Below, one piece after another: positions 9,372-21,298 of a stretch of 64,000 nt of DNA. The DNA is from Hofstenia miamia. Lineage: Eukaryota > Xenacoelomorpha > Acoela. The stretch is taken from positions 1,092,757-1,156,756 of the forward strand of contig SCFE01000014.1 in the NCBI GenBank assembly GCA_004352715.1, read 5' to 3'. The notes under the pieces are model-generated. The model did not search any database, was not told the origin of the DNA, and saw nothing but the letters and a program-made list of their open reading frames with translations. Position numbers and translations under genes: made by a program. Within the stretch, counting starts at the first letter, position 1, and each line of letters starts with the position of its first letter.

Positions 9372-10358
9372 TTTAGATAGGTGACATTTGGAATTCGAAA
9401 TGAAGAGTGAGAAATTAGGCGAGGTTGGAAGAATCCTTTTAAGACGAAAGTGATGTGAGCAATTCCTTGATGAGATAAGTGGATTCCATCATGGGCGAAG
9501 AGGTTGGAGTTGATACTTTGTGGTGAATTCAGAAAGCTTTTGAAGACTGGAATAACATTGGATTTATTAGTAGAGAGACGTGATAAGGCTTCATTAAATT
9601 TAGTGATGACATGATTCTTCTGTAGAGCAGAATGTTTACAGACTGGAGTAATTTCTATGAAATAGATGAACCGCTGAGAGAATTTTCGATGGATTCAAGA
9701 TACAAGATGATTGATGTTCTGTTGAAATTGTTTGATGTCGGTAGATTTGAGTGTATCAATGAGGCCTGTATTTATGAAGACGGAGTTGATGTGTGTTTTA
9801 GGATAATTCTGGATCTTCTGAGAGAGTTGATGAGAGTTGTGACCAGGATAGGAGTGAATTGTTGTTGTTTGATTTGAAAAAAGATTGTGAAAACGGACAT
9901 ATTTCACGATACTGAGAGAGATAGTTCCGGGCTTGATAGATTTTACAGATAAACGAGGCTTGAGATGAGTGTGTTGTTGACGGATATTTTGAGATGGGCC
10001 AACGATTTTCTGGATGATATCATCTGAAACATTCATATCGATGAGTAGAAGGTGAAGGCGATCTGGAGTTTTTTACATTAAGAGGAGTATATGATGGAGT
10101 TTCTTCTGAGAATGGTGAATGAGTAGGACAAGTGGCAGAGGCTGATGTAGAACTGAGAGAGTTTTTGAAAAGGAGCAGGAGAGCTTCAGCGGCGTTTTCT
10201 TTATTAAGACTAGAAAAGAGTTGATGAAGCGGCATTTTCTTCTTGTCTTTTATAAAAGCATTTGCCGCACCCAGGGACGTAGCACCAGCAAAGACTTTCG
10301 AAATGATTGCTTCACGGAGCGAAAACGAGACCCGACCGTCTCCGGTGAGATCTGACAT
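9372..10358 (-). pseudogene. CR1 ORF1 with SGNH/esterase-like domain, copy C
   Basis: The N-terminus (10020-10358) is MSDLTGDGRVSFSLREAI followed by FAGATSLGAANAFIKDKKK and a Ser/Thr/Pro-rich linker. After one frameshift the esterase-like part (9695-10036) reads LSIVKYVRFHNLFSNQTT, then HSYPGHNSHQL, then VFINTGLIDTL and QQNINHLVS. A further shift leads to FAHDGIHLSHQGIAHITF near 9474-9510, the Asp-x-x-His block. The C-terminus (IPNVTYLKAQP) runs directly into the remnant 2A coding sequence in another frame. This is the best-preserved ORF1 in the window, despite at least two frameshifts. Confidence 0.75.
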
Positions 10359-11310
10359 ATTTAATGAGAAATTTTCAACATTGTATTAAATAATGTTTCC
10401 CAAAACACCTAACCATGCCCCAAGATGTTCAAATTTGCTAATAGGCTCTGAGAAAATTTTTCATAAATTTGTAAAAACGTTTTGCCCTTTGAAACGGACT
10501 TTAGGCTGCTTAAGATTAACCAACAAATGTTTCTTTATGTTATTTTGGATACATGTAGCAATTGCAAAATTTTCGATTTTCATAAATTCAAAAATAATTA
10601 TATTTGCGAATGAATGATGTCTTAACATTCGCCACTAGAGGGATACAAAATTTAGTGACAAAATCTCTTTAATGATGAACCAAGCTTATTGTTATGAAAC
10701 CACTATTTTTGGTTTAAATTTTGCATTCAATTTCTTGTTTAACAAGTGTTTCATAGAGAATTTCTCAAATTCCTTTTTTGAATTAACTTTAAAATATTCT
10801 ATAAATTGACTTAATTTTGCAAACTAAATTTGATTTAGTAGCACAGATACGTATATTGAAACCGTTAACCAGGTGCTCCAAATGAACAAAAGAGTTCAAA
10901 AGCTTCTTTAATTTATCATTTGTTTCAACAATATCAGAATATTGTTCTACCATATTGAAAATGAAAATAAATAATAATTAACGTATATTATAAACTGACC
11001 TACTTCAATTTTTCACCACGCTAATAATCAAATAGCTAATCTGCAAGTAACAGCTTGTATAGAGTGTCTTAAAAAACCGGACTGAACATTAATTTGATAT
11101 TGCTTCTAAGCTATTGCTGAAATTTCAGTTATGTTGATACTAGTACATTTCAGTGGCCTGAATTTGCAAGTTAGTTTTAGTCATATGAAATAATTTGGCA
11201 CTTCTTCATTGAATTTTTTAATGGAATAGAATTAGTATTGTATATATTTTAACTAAAATGTATTCATTCTAACTTAGTTACAGGACATTAGAATTAATAC
11301 TATCGAGTTT
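10359..11310. other. AT-rich sequence without recognisable genes
   Basis: No convincing reading frame or element ends. The first tens of bases may include the 5' UTR of CR1 copy C. Short frames here lack coding character. Confidence 0.6.
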
Positions 11311-11316
11311 TGTATC

Positions 11317-11395
11317 CCGGATCCCGGAAGGAAGGGGGCCTAGTGATCCAATAGGAAGGGCAATGCTCACCTGGTCCCCATTAATCACGGCCCTG
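11317..11395 (-). mobile_element. Possible hAT-type terminus
   Basis: A GC-rich island in AT-rich DNA. Read on the minus strand from 11395 it begins CAGGGCCGTGATTAATGG and continues with GAGCATTGCCCTTCC and GGCCCCC. CAGGGCCG starts followed by G/C-rich TGCCC and GGCCC blocks are typical of many hAT ends. No partner end or 8-bp duplication was found, so this is a fragment at best. Confidence 0.4.
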
Positions 11396-11954
11396 GAATA
11401 GGTAGAATGTTCACAACGAACATTTTATTTAGTTGGCATGCATGAAATTATTATAACCCTATTGTTATTTGAAGGCATTAAAAGTTTATTTTGCTCAAGG
11501 AGTGAACACTCCTCATCTAATTCTGATAAATCATTTTATTTCAAGAGTGAATATTATGCCAATTGAACAAATAAATCAAGCATTGTTAATTTGCAAAATC
11601 AAAGGATTAACCTTCGGAATAAAGCCTATAAATGCAATAAAAAATAAGTGTATGTTTTAAAAGGAATGAAGAATGTGCATTTTTTGTATATATTTCTACT
11701 AAAATATTACATTTTGTTAGGCATTTTAAATATTGTTTCTTTCATATCCCCAGAGTAAACGTACCTTTGGTAGCTTCCACTGACAATGTCATTGTAGTAA
11801 TTTAGTGCATGCCAACCAAATATATTTTTTGCTATCAAAAGACAAATAGTTAGTAAACATAATAGTAGTTACAGAAAACAAATATCGACTATATACACTA
11901 GTGTAAGAGTAATATTTCATTGACGCTAGGTCTGATTTTTTTCATGACACTCTG

Positions 11955-11989
<35 letters not shown>

Positions 11990-12521
11990 TATTTATATAC
12001 ATTTAACTCGGGTTAATAAAAATTAACCATGAAATTTGAGTTTAGCTAGTTGCTAAACCTAAAATCCAACCAATGATGTGAACAAAGCAATGCAAGTGGG
12101 TTTTTGCATGCATGGGTATTTTATCCTATATCTGTTAGTAGTTCATCTTACGGCGAACAAATTATCTTATAAAATATAAATATAAAAAGAAATGATTTCC
12201 TGTTTTCAAGGTTTATAAGGTTATCAAATATAATTTTCACACAGTGCAATACAAAAAGTAGCATGTACAGCCATCTTAGAGACCTGCAAGTCCGCACTAT
12301 GTTAAATTTTCAAGTCTCATGAAATTTGGTCCCTGTTGAATACATTTTATCTGGTCCAAACTGAGATTAAATGAGGAAATGTTATGCAGATTTTATCAAT
12401 TTAACAAATATAATGTAATAGCAAAGACTAAAACAAATTAGTAGCGTTGAAATTAAAAAATTGGTTCTTATCCCGTATTGGTTGCTTTTGGATACTTTTC
12501 GGGTACCAGGAATCAGGAACA
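11396..12521. other. AT-rich spacer with a (TA)n microsatellite
   Basis: No gene recognised. A (TA)n run lies at about 11957-12000. Confidence 0.6.
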
Positions 12522-12523
12522 TA

Positions 12524-13815
12524 TAGTTGGCTGCAAAAAAAATGAGACTGAACACCTATTTTTTCACGATTGTGGAAACGTATTGAGACGTTTTAGAGGA
12601 AAACTATAAAAATAAAAAACAACGAAAATTTTGTGAACTTTTAATTGGTCAAACAAAAAAGTTAATTAATTAAACTGGTACTTCGTAATTATTTGAAAAC
12701 ACTTACCAAACAAATTGTTTTGCTTTGCAAAGTTTCTACTTGATTTCTTCGGAATGGAAACGTTGGATTAGCTTAAAAACGCTTTTGCTACATCGCAAAT
12801 CTCTCGATCAACTTATTTTCGAAAGCTGAAAAGAATTCGACAAGGAGAATCTCTCAAAAGAAGAAAAAGAAGTGGACGCCCTCGAAAAATTATTGGAAAA
12901 TTCATTCAGAAAACAGTCGCAATTGCTCTCAAAAATCCCTATATTTCTGGGAAAAAAATTGCAAACCGACTTCAAACTGAAGCCGACATCTCTGTGCATG
13001 AAACCACAGTTCAGAGAACACTGAAAAAAAGTGGAGTTACAAAAATTGGCAGAAAAAATCGACTTCTGATTACAAAAGAACATCAAGAAAAAAGATTAAA
13101 TTTCGTGAAAGATTGGAAAGACTACACTTTTGAAGATGTTTGGATAACTGATGAGTGCGTATTTCAACTACACAGAAACAAAGTACAAGTGTGGTCGTCA
13201 AAGAAATGTCCAAGACCAACAAAAGCGGTTCCAAAGTTCGACCAAAAAATTATGGTTTGGGGAGCACTTTCCTATCGTGGGTTTTATTTGAAAATTTTAG
13301 ACGGAAAAGCCACAATCGACAGTCAAAGATATTGCCAAATTATAGCTGAATTTATGCCTTATGCTGATGCTTTATATGATGATGGATGGATACTCCAACA
13401 GGACGGAGCCACCCCGCACACGTCAGCAAAGACAAAAAATTGGTTTTCTGAAAATAATATCCAGTTTTTGCAATGGCCACCAAGTTCTGCTGATCTTTCT
13501 CCAATTGAAAACGTGTGGCAGATATTGAAAAATGACGTTGAGAAGAAAAATCCGAAAAATATATCCGATTTAAAAGAAAAAATCCAAGAAAGTCAACACA
13601 TTTTGACATCTGAAATGAAGTCCAATTTAATGAAATCAGTTTCAGTTCGTCTGAAGGAAGTTATTTCTACAGGAGGAAAACAAATTAGACTTTGATGCTT
13701 TTTACTTATAGTCCTTTAATGTATCTTTAAAATCTTACCTTTCTTGAGTTGTTACGTTCAGTAGTTGAAAAGTAATATGCCTTTTTTCTAGTCTCATTTT
13801 TTTTGCAGCCAACTA
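12524..13815 (+). mobile_element. Tc1-family DNA transposon, nearly intact
   Basis: 1292 bp with 25-bp terminal inverted repeats that match perfectly (TAGTTGGCTGCAAAAAAAAT... at the left, its complement at the right). TA duplications lie at 12522-12523 and 13816-13817. It contains one transposase frame on the plus strand. Perfect ends and a nearly open gene suggest recent activity. Confidence 0.94.
12754..13695 (+). pseudogene. Tc1 transposase, DD34E, one early stop codon
   Basis: From ATG 12754 the frame reads METLD, a TAG at 12769-12771, then stays open to TGA at 13693-13695. The N-terminal half has helix-turn-helix regions (SQISRSTYFRKL; ISGKKIANRLQTEAD) separated by the GRPR-type linker SGRPRK. 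The catalytic triad is complete: D133 (VWITDECVF), D217 (LQQDGATPHTS) and E252 (LSPIENVW), with 34 residues between the last two, hence DD34E. Its job would be to cut and paste the element at TA sites. The single stop is the only clear lesion. Alternatively translation might begin downstream, for example at Met 12994, which would lose most of the DNA-binding region. Confidence 0.88.
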
Positions 13816-13817
13816 TA

Positions 13818-16340
13818 ACATGACCAGTCTCCGACTAAGTTGAGTTCGTAGACTTTTCAACGGAACTCTGAAAAAGTAAATTTTGAATTTTTTATGCTTT
13901 TTAAATAAATTGACAAAATATAATCGGGGATCCGGGAAATTACATTTCCTACTTAACTGATAACAAAAGTAGATTATTTAATCTTTCAGTATTCACGCTG
14001 TAGGAAGATGAAATGTAATATACAGGACATGTTTATCGAATTAGCATTGTTGATAAATATATACTCATTAATCAATACACTATGTAAATTATCCAAGCAA
14101 ATTCAAAATACAGTATCAGTGTGCAATGTTTGCGCGGTCGTGGTGGACTTGTAATTAAAAATCGCCTCGCCTCCAACTCTGGCTTTGTTTTGCGAGGTGT
14201 ATTGTTTTTGCTAAATAAAAAAGATGTGAAAATCAAAAAATGCTCTCAATGGTCTTCATGTATTCATGCTGTCAAAAGCTGTATATGTACATTTTTTTAC
14301 AGCCATGGAAACTTCTGGGGGATAGTCTTCTTTCCTCTGGACATAGTCTGGGCTGAGATTAGTTTGGCTATTCCAAAGTATTGCAGAAAATGGCTGAAAA
14401 TTTGGGCTAATCATTGAAAACCTGGATCGATTATTAAGCAACGTGCACACAAATCAACCAAAAGAAAATGAATTCTCTATAATTACACCGTGTGACATAA
14501 AATTTAGTTGATTAAATTTTTTAACTGATTTCAGTTAATTTTCGGACGAGAATTACGAATTTGAATTTTATTTTACATGCAAAACCATACTTTTTGAGTA
14601 ATTTGTATTCTAAATTTTAGAAAGCCTGCACGTCATTTCATTGTTTAGTTAATGTCAAGAACTATGTATGCAATGAACTATTGAAATTATACATTATCTG
14701 CTATTCTTTTCCAACAATAATTCATTAAAATCAGTTTCAATTGTCGTGACGAGTCATTGGGTATCAAGATGGGAAAAAATTATACTTACATACCTTCATG
14801 CACCTTGTATATTACATAAAGACCATGTTCTGTGCATATGACAACATTATTCATATCTTCTTTGCAAGTAACAGCTGCTTATAAATGCAGGACTGGTGTG
14901 AATTCATTCTGTTACATTTCTGAAAATCAACCCATTACAAATATAGGGTTGAGGCAAACAAAATATTCTGAAGCATATTAAATGTTTTTGGACATTGGAT
15001 CTTGACACCCAATAATATATCCCAGCTGCCATTATATGCTAGAGTCCTGGCTAGTTGAAGATCATCAAACTGTTATTTTCTGTTTCATGTTTACCATGAA
15101 TTGAGAAACCACAAAAGTGACTGTTATTTTTTGTTTTTGAAGAAGAAGAATTCTCATATATCCTGCTATCAACTCATCTTGAAGACTTGTACTTTACAGC
15201 ATTTATCTTCAATACTTAAATGTTCTGATATTAAAGTACACATGTCCAACTTACAAAAATATTTTCAAGGAACAAATGAGCCAATCTTATCTTTGATTGT
15301 CAAACACAAATTCTCAAGATCTTCATTATTCTTCTCAAAAGGATTTGAATTCACTAGTTGCAAGGCTAAATCTGAGCATGAGGCAAACTGGAAATTTCTT
15401 TGCTAAATTGAGTGGTGATATCTACTAAGCTTCATTTTCTGAAATGTCAATTGAATGCTTTTCTTAAAATTTTTTGTTGTTTAGTGATAAAAAAGGCAAA
15501 ATTACACCGACTACTCAAGAGACTTTCTATATGAATGGTTTTATCTAGGACATATTGAAATTTTGCATCATATAGCTTCTGTAACTTCAAATCAATGAAA
15601 GCAATCTATTTATTGGTTATTTGATCACTTAAGAAATGTTTGATAAAAAATAAGAGTATTGATAATATCTCAATTACAGCAATTAGAAAATGATCTAATT
15701 TAGATTATATTTTACCCTCATGGGCTTTGGATAAACACAAAACATCGGCTGACAATAAAATCAAAATAAAATTAGATGTCCATATGCAAAAATAAAAATC
15801 ACTTGAGGATTTTTGAAATCTCAATTGTAATACAATTTCCAATTTGTATATTCAACTATCCATTTAGGCCACAAACTTAATTTCATAATATTTCTAAATT
15901 ATTATTTCTACTGTAAAAATGACATCAAATTTGTTTTTAACAATATCAAATTGACCAGAAATACCGAAAAAATGTACTCAACTAAGAAAAAAATATTTTT
16001 TGTGACAGTGTTATTATCAATGTGCTAAAAAATAAAATTGACATTCTTAGGTTGTTCAATTTCATTGGTTTGTGCAAAATTGCACTAAGAATTGTAAATG
16101 AACAACATTTTTATATTAACACGATAAATCACAATATCTCTAAATTAATAATTTTCAAAGTTCTTGCAATTTATTCAAATTTCCTCAACTTATCATTATT
16201 AAATTTGAAGTTGGTTCACATGAAATAAATTCTAAAATTGAATCACTATGCTAAATAAAATGAAGAGGATGATATTCACAGTAAAATTGAATTAAAAATA
16301 CCGTATCACATTGAGTAGAGTTCAATAAATAACAAGGAAT
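13818..16340. other. Anonymous AT-rich DNA
   Basis: No supported gene. Short frames (for example 14121-14417 and 15101-15406) show no domain or codon bias. One tRNA-like patch is listed separately. Confidence 0.55.
14128..14205 (+). repeat. tRNA-like (SINE head or tRNA pseudogene) fragment
   Basis: GCGCGGTCGTGGTGGACT, then TAAAAATCGCCTCGCCTCC, then AACTCTGGC and a weak B-box-like TTTTGCGAGG. This resembles a decayed tRNA D-arm and anticodon arm and stands out from AT-rich surroundings. Folding is poor and no 3' tail is clear. Confidence 0.28.
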
Positions 16341-16347
16341 TCAAAAG

Positions 16348-16650
16348 TCTTGAACGTATGTCTTATGAGAGAAAAGTTGTTGTTGGAAGTGGCTCGAAAG
16401 TCAGTAATGCTACATTCAAAGTAAGGTCACCAAATCCAATTAGTTTAGCCGAAGATCCAAATAATGCAGAAGTATACAACCAAGTTAATAGGATTATGTC
16501 ATAAGATTTGGAGTGAAGGGTGTCATTTGGATTTGGCGAACAAAACAACAACAAATGAAGTGTGGGTGACATTGGATGGTGATGTTCCAACAACCGATGT
16601 AGGCAGACATGTATCTTACAGGATGGTATTTTGTAACTATGTTAAAGAAA
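16348..16650 (+). other. Possible coding relic, unrecognised
   Basis: An open stretch from about 16348 reads RMSYERKVVVGSGSKVSNAT, then FKVRSPNPISLAEDPNNAEV and YNQVNRIMS before TAA. In another frame immediately after, NEVWVTLDGDVPTTDVGRHV is open. Base composition is less AT-rich than the flanks and the residues look protein-like. It could be an exon (an AAA-GTAAGG donor-like site is inside) or a frameshifted transposon gene. I recognise no family. Confidence 0.25.
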
Positions 16651-16661
16651 AGTCTGTACAA

Positions 16662-16701
<40 letters not shown>

Positions 16702-17591
16702 ATTATTGTAGCTTAGTTTGTGTAGTATATGTATATCTAAGTTCTGTGTACATTTTTTGTAAATATGTATATATCTTATTTGTACNNNNNNNNNNNNNNN
16801 NNNNNNNNNNNNNNNNNNNNNNNNNNNNNNNNNNNNNNNNNNNNNNNNNNNNNNNNNNNNNNNNNNNNNNNNNNNNNTATATATATAGCTTAAAATTTCG
16901 AACTATACAATACAAAGGAATTTTCAGCTATTTAAATTCATTGCCACTCATGCATTTACAGTTACTCAGTTAGTGTGAGTAATTTGCAGCAGAATCCAAA
17001 TATACTAGAAGTTCTAGAAAGTATAAAAGTGATTCTTATCTGCTGATCTTCATAAAACAAATTGGCGTTCAATGTAGCGTAATTTCAGGTAGTAAGCGTA
17101 TTTAAGGTTCGTAGTTAGCATAGAAATACTTTCTTACACTTATAATATTTAGAAAAATCCTTTGTTAATTTAAAGTTAATTTTTGCTAGAGTGTGTTTGC
17201 ATATTTTTGGCACATGACGATTTCCTGACAATAGAAAATAGTATGATACTTAAATTTGCATGTTTAAGACATCGTTTACACATAATACCATTCTTCAATT
17301 TGGGCAAGGTCTATCAATCAACTTGCCATTGTTAACTTAGAATTGTTTTTGTATAATGTACAATCAATTTAAAAACTTTTAATAGAAATTTCTGAAAAAA
17401 GTATTTAAAAATTAATCATAAATTGAGGTTACAATTGTTAGTAGCGGAACACTGTTAGTTCAACCTACGATAAATGCACATTAATAATGACATAGAATTT
17501 GCTTTTTTATAAACACATCATTCTTACAAATTTGGTGATTTCACAATATCTTGAAATCCAAATTCATGTAAAAACTTGAGAACTCGGATGT

Positions 17592-18070
17592 TCAAACGTT
17601 TGTTTGCTTTGATTGTCCAGTGTCTGATTGTACTTCGGAAATTCTATTGACATGAGAGGCAGTTACATGTTGATGAACACAGATATCGTTGAAATGAAAA
17701 CGAAAGTTTTTTGTAAATAACAGGTATATGATTGGATTAATGGCAGCATCTGCACATCGCATTAATGGAGGAAACATTGTATAGTCTTGGATTAAATTTC
17801 CAAAGGTATGTGATATTGTTTTTGAAAGATAAATTGGTCCAAGTAAGACTGAGAAAAACATAACAATGATGAAAAACATTGCGATTAACTTCATTCTTGA
17901 CCTTGCTGTTTGTTCACGATTACTGGCTAACAAATTCTTTTGTTCGTTAATACTACGGAGTAATCTTCTCGCAATCATACTATATAAAATTGTAATTATA
18001 ATCAAGGGTGTGATATAGAATATAACCAGTTCAATTGATCGGATGTTCTTGATAAACGAAAGATGCATAT
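17592..18070 (-). CDS. Last exon of a rhodopsin-family (class A) GPCR
   Basis: Encodes TM5 to the C-terminus of a seven-helix receptor. The acceptor is TGTTCTTTCAG ending at 18071, and the exon starts AT-ATG with a split codon. Counting from the Met, TM5 is about residues 12-36 with its conserved Pro at 21 (FYITPLIIITILY), followed by a short basic third loop. TM6 is about 59-85 with Pro78, though the usual CWxP is GP here. TM7 ends in NPIIY (the NPxxY switch) at 111-115, followed by the amphipathic helix FTKNFRFHF and a Ser/Gln-rich tail of about 30 residues to TGA. The layout resembles peptide receptors, but the ligand cannot be told. TM1-TM4 exons were not found upstream, so they lie beyond the window or across an intron filled with transposons. 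Confidence 0.82.
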
Positions 18071-18516
18071 CTGAAAGAACACAATGGAATACATCTTCGT
18101 CTAAAGATATTTATATTAGCCCGAAAATTACACAAAAATGTAATCAATTAAATTTAATAAATAACTTCTCTCTTCGTGTATTTGCAAATTTGCTAACATT
18201 TGACATTAATGAGTAAAAATGATGCAAACAGACACAAATCCTGAGGATAGAACAGTGAAATTGTTTACACACAAAAACAAAGCGATTCCAAAGAAATTTC
18301 AGGAAATGGAGTTTTCTTGTATCTATAAGCAATGCATGTTTCCATAATAGTTATGGCTTCCATTAGTTGGAATACTATTCATCTATGTAGCAAAATAATT
18401 CCTATACATGATCTCTAAATTTCAGAGAACGATTACAAATAGACGAACAATGATAGAAATAAACATTTGAATGCATAAAATTATCAAAGTATATGTATAG
18501 ATTTGTATATTTAGTG
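18071..18516. other. Intron-like sequence upstream of the GPCR exon
   Basis: AT-rich and non-coding, with a polypyrimidine/AG acceptor at its exon edge. No other receptor exon was identified. Confidence 0.5.
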
Positions 18517-18526
18517 ATTTTGAAAA

Positions 18527-20122
18527 AGAATTGTTTTATTATAATAAATGCCAAAAATACAGCATAAACTTTTCAAAATACTGAAAATTATTAGTAACAT
18601 GCAAAAATGTAATCTAATGTCTGATGCACAATTTAGATTTCGAAAACATTTTTCTTCTACTGATGCTCTTATCCAAGCAACTGAACACTGGAGGAATTTC
18701 CTAGAAAAATAAAACTATGTCGCAATTGCTTGCTTAGATATTTCTAAAGCTTTTGACTCAATCAATCATAAAATATTATACGAAAAACTAAAACATATAG
18801 GTATGGATAATGATAGTGTTCGCTTTATAACAAATTATCTTACAAATAGAATTCAACGGGTAAAAGCCAATAAAGTTTATTCGAATTGGCTTCCTATCAA
18901 AAATGGTATACCGCAGGGAACTATTCTAGGCCCCCTACTATTTAATATTTATATAAATGATATGAAATATCATACCAAGCCCAATCTCATACAATATGCA
19001 GATGATACCTGTGTATTTTATGCAGACAAATCTGATGATAAGGCAATAAATGAAATTGAGTTAACCTGTCGATCATTATGCAATTACTTTTCAATGTATA
19101 AATTACGAATTAATGCCGAAAAAACTGAATTTTGTTTACTTAAGCCTCATAATTTTGAAAAAAATCGTCCTAAAAATATTTTAATAGTAAGANNNNNNNN
19201 NNNNNNNNNNNNNNNNNNNNNNNNNNNNNNNNNNNNNNNNNNNNNNNNNNNNNNNNNNNNNNNNNNNNNNNNNNNNNNNNNNNNNNNNNNNNNNNNNNNN
19301 NNNNNNNNNNNNNNNNNNNNNNNNNNNNNNNNNNNNNNNNNNNNNNNNNNNNNNNNNNNNNNNNNNNNNNNNNNNNNNNNNNNNNNNNNNNNNNNNNNNN
19401 NNNNNNNNNNNNNNNNNNNNNNNNNNNNNNNNNNNNNNNNNNNNNNNNNNNNNNNNNNNNNNNNNNNNNNNNNNNNNNNNNNNNNNNNNNNNNNAGTATT
19501 CTATTTTCAAACATACGCGAAGAACTAATTAAAAAGCTCGAAACTCAATATAAATGGGCCATTAATGTTTGTAAACGAAGTTCTAGTGCATTAAAAAAAT
19601 ATATTTATAAATCAATCCCAACCGCTAAGCAGTTAATTCAAATAAATACCGCCACTAAATTTTATAAAATTGTAAAATTGCTTCCACCCTATAATTGCAT
19701 AACAATCCCAGAATTTTCGAACAAGATCAATGAAAGAACAAAAAGATTTACTGTAAACAAGTATAAATCTAAAATAAAGCGAAATTCTTTTATAAATAAT
19801 GCAATAAGGCAATGGAATGAATTTCCCCCAAGAGGTCAAATGTATTAAAAATGTAAAACACTTTCGCAAATATGTTAAGGAATTAATTCTAAAGCAAAAG
19901 TTCATCTGTGGAAAAGCTTGGGTAGGCTACAAATTTTATAATACTGATTATACTACTACTACAAGACTATAATATCCGTAGCCTAAAATGACGCTTTTCT
20001 TGTATATATTTCATGTATTTTTTATTATTTTTGTACATTATTGACGCTATTTAGAGAATTTAGCAGTTTCTGAAATTGTTATTAAAAGTCTCTTAATATA
20101 GAATATCTTATCTTATCTTCAC
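18527..20122 (+). mobile_element. 5'-truncated LINE of the Jockey/CR1 group
   Basis: Contains RT and C-terminal ORF2 sequence and ends in a TATCTTATCTTATCTTC tail. The 10-bp ATTTTGAAAA flanks both sides (18517-18526 and 20123-20132), a fair target duplication. It is a different family from the CR1 copies, judged by protein sequence and 3' tail. A 302-base gap interrupts it at 19193-19494. Confidence 0.78.
18590..19850 (+). pseudogene. Reverse transcriptase of the 18.5-kb LINE, partial
   Basis: Begins inside RT with DAQFRFRKHFSSTDALIQ, a TAA stop, then CLDISKAFDSINHKIL (motif A). The open part from 18803 continues IKNGIPQGTILGPLLFN (motif B), IQYADDTCVFY (motif C) and LRINAEKTEFCLL. After the gap the C-terminal region resumes in frame 19495-19848 with IREELIKKLETQYKWAIN and RQWNEFPPRG. 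Motifs A-C are complete. The 5' half (ORF1, endonuclease) is absent. Confidence 0.82.
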
Positions 20123-20182
20123 ATTTTGAAAATATACTGTTAAATGCTAAAACCAGGAGCTTACTAAAGTTCATTCAAAAAT

Positions 20183-20184
20183 AG

Positions 20185-20219
<35 letters not shown>

Positions 20220-21298
20220 TCCCGCTTTTGCTATGGAAAATCAAAAACGTTACATTTGGCGGGAAACGGTCCTAAATTTCTAAGGCATTTTGGGGGAATC
20301 ACACTTCTTCCCCAAAAAACTTATTTTTTGGCCATTGCTCCCATAGTATTCATTCGAACTTAAATATATTTACCATGGGGGTATATAAATTAAAGAGACA
20401 CTACCTTGCAAAATTTCAAAGATTTATGTTATGAAACGCGGTCATGATACAGTTTCTAAAAAACATTGAGCAGGCAAGCAAAATATATTGATGAAGAATT
20501 ACAATATTTGTAATTATGATTATGCTTTCCTTGAAAATGATCATAAGGAATTTCTTTATAATATCTAATCTTTTATTACTTAAAGCTTTGGATATAATAT
20601 GATTTTTGTGATCACTAGATGGCATTAAAATATATATTTAAATGAAATATTTCCAAAGGTGTAATTGGAACAAATGTAATTACTCATATCTTAAGTGTGC
20701 TTCGATTAAAACAATCGATTGTTAAAATCAGTAGCAATTAAACTAAATAGTACACTACAAAGCTATCAGTGATTTTCGTGTGATATTTATAAATATTATT
20801 TTTGAACTAGAAATGCAAAAACTGCAACAATACTCCAATTTATTCAATAATTGTCAATAAAATTCTTTATGGTTTGGTGATTTAATATTTTCAATATTTT
20901 GGAAGAGCATTAAAAAGTGAATCTCCACATTTGTGCTTCGTGATTAGAAGAGCAAAAAATAAATTGAAACAAATAAAATTGGACAATTAAAATGAATCAT
21001 TTTAATGACGTAAACATGTTTCTTGTGAAATGCTAAGTATATTTTTAATAGACGACAGACGAAAATTCCATGACTTTAAAGTAGGACTTCAATGGAATTT
21101 GCCATCACCAATGCATTAAAAGCTGATTAGCCATTTGCGAAATTTATTGTGTTTCTATTGCAGAACTTATAAAAAGTTCAACTCTGTAGAATTTAATGGG
21201 ACAGCTTTACGATAAGGAACACTGTGCAGATTTTCTGGCTAACTTATAACATCTATGATTAGTTAATTGATAGCAATTCTATTATTTTTACAGTGAAC
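20183..21298. other. Anonymous DNA beginning with a (TA)n tract
   Basis: (TA)n at about 20184-20217, then non-coding AT-rich sequence. No gene or element ends recognised. Confidence 0.55.

Larger units (their letters stand above)
5078..10358 (-). mobile_element. CR1/L2-type LINE, copy C, 3'-truncated, with two nested insertions
   Basis: Runs leftward from the ORF1 ATG at 10358 through ORF1, endonuclease and the first half of RT, ending at about 5078 just after motif B (GVPQGTVLGP, then FAIYVND). It is interrupted by a mariner-like element at 6348-7895 and a Harbinger-like MITE at 8193-8962. Removing each insertion with one target duplication rejoins the reading cleanly (FESFSDHTLHIY to ISNITTKANK; INIT to YNPNKNY). 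It is diverged from copies A and D. Confidence 0.88.
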
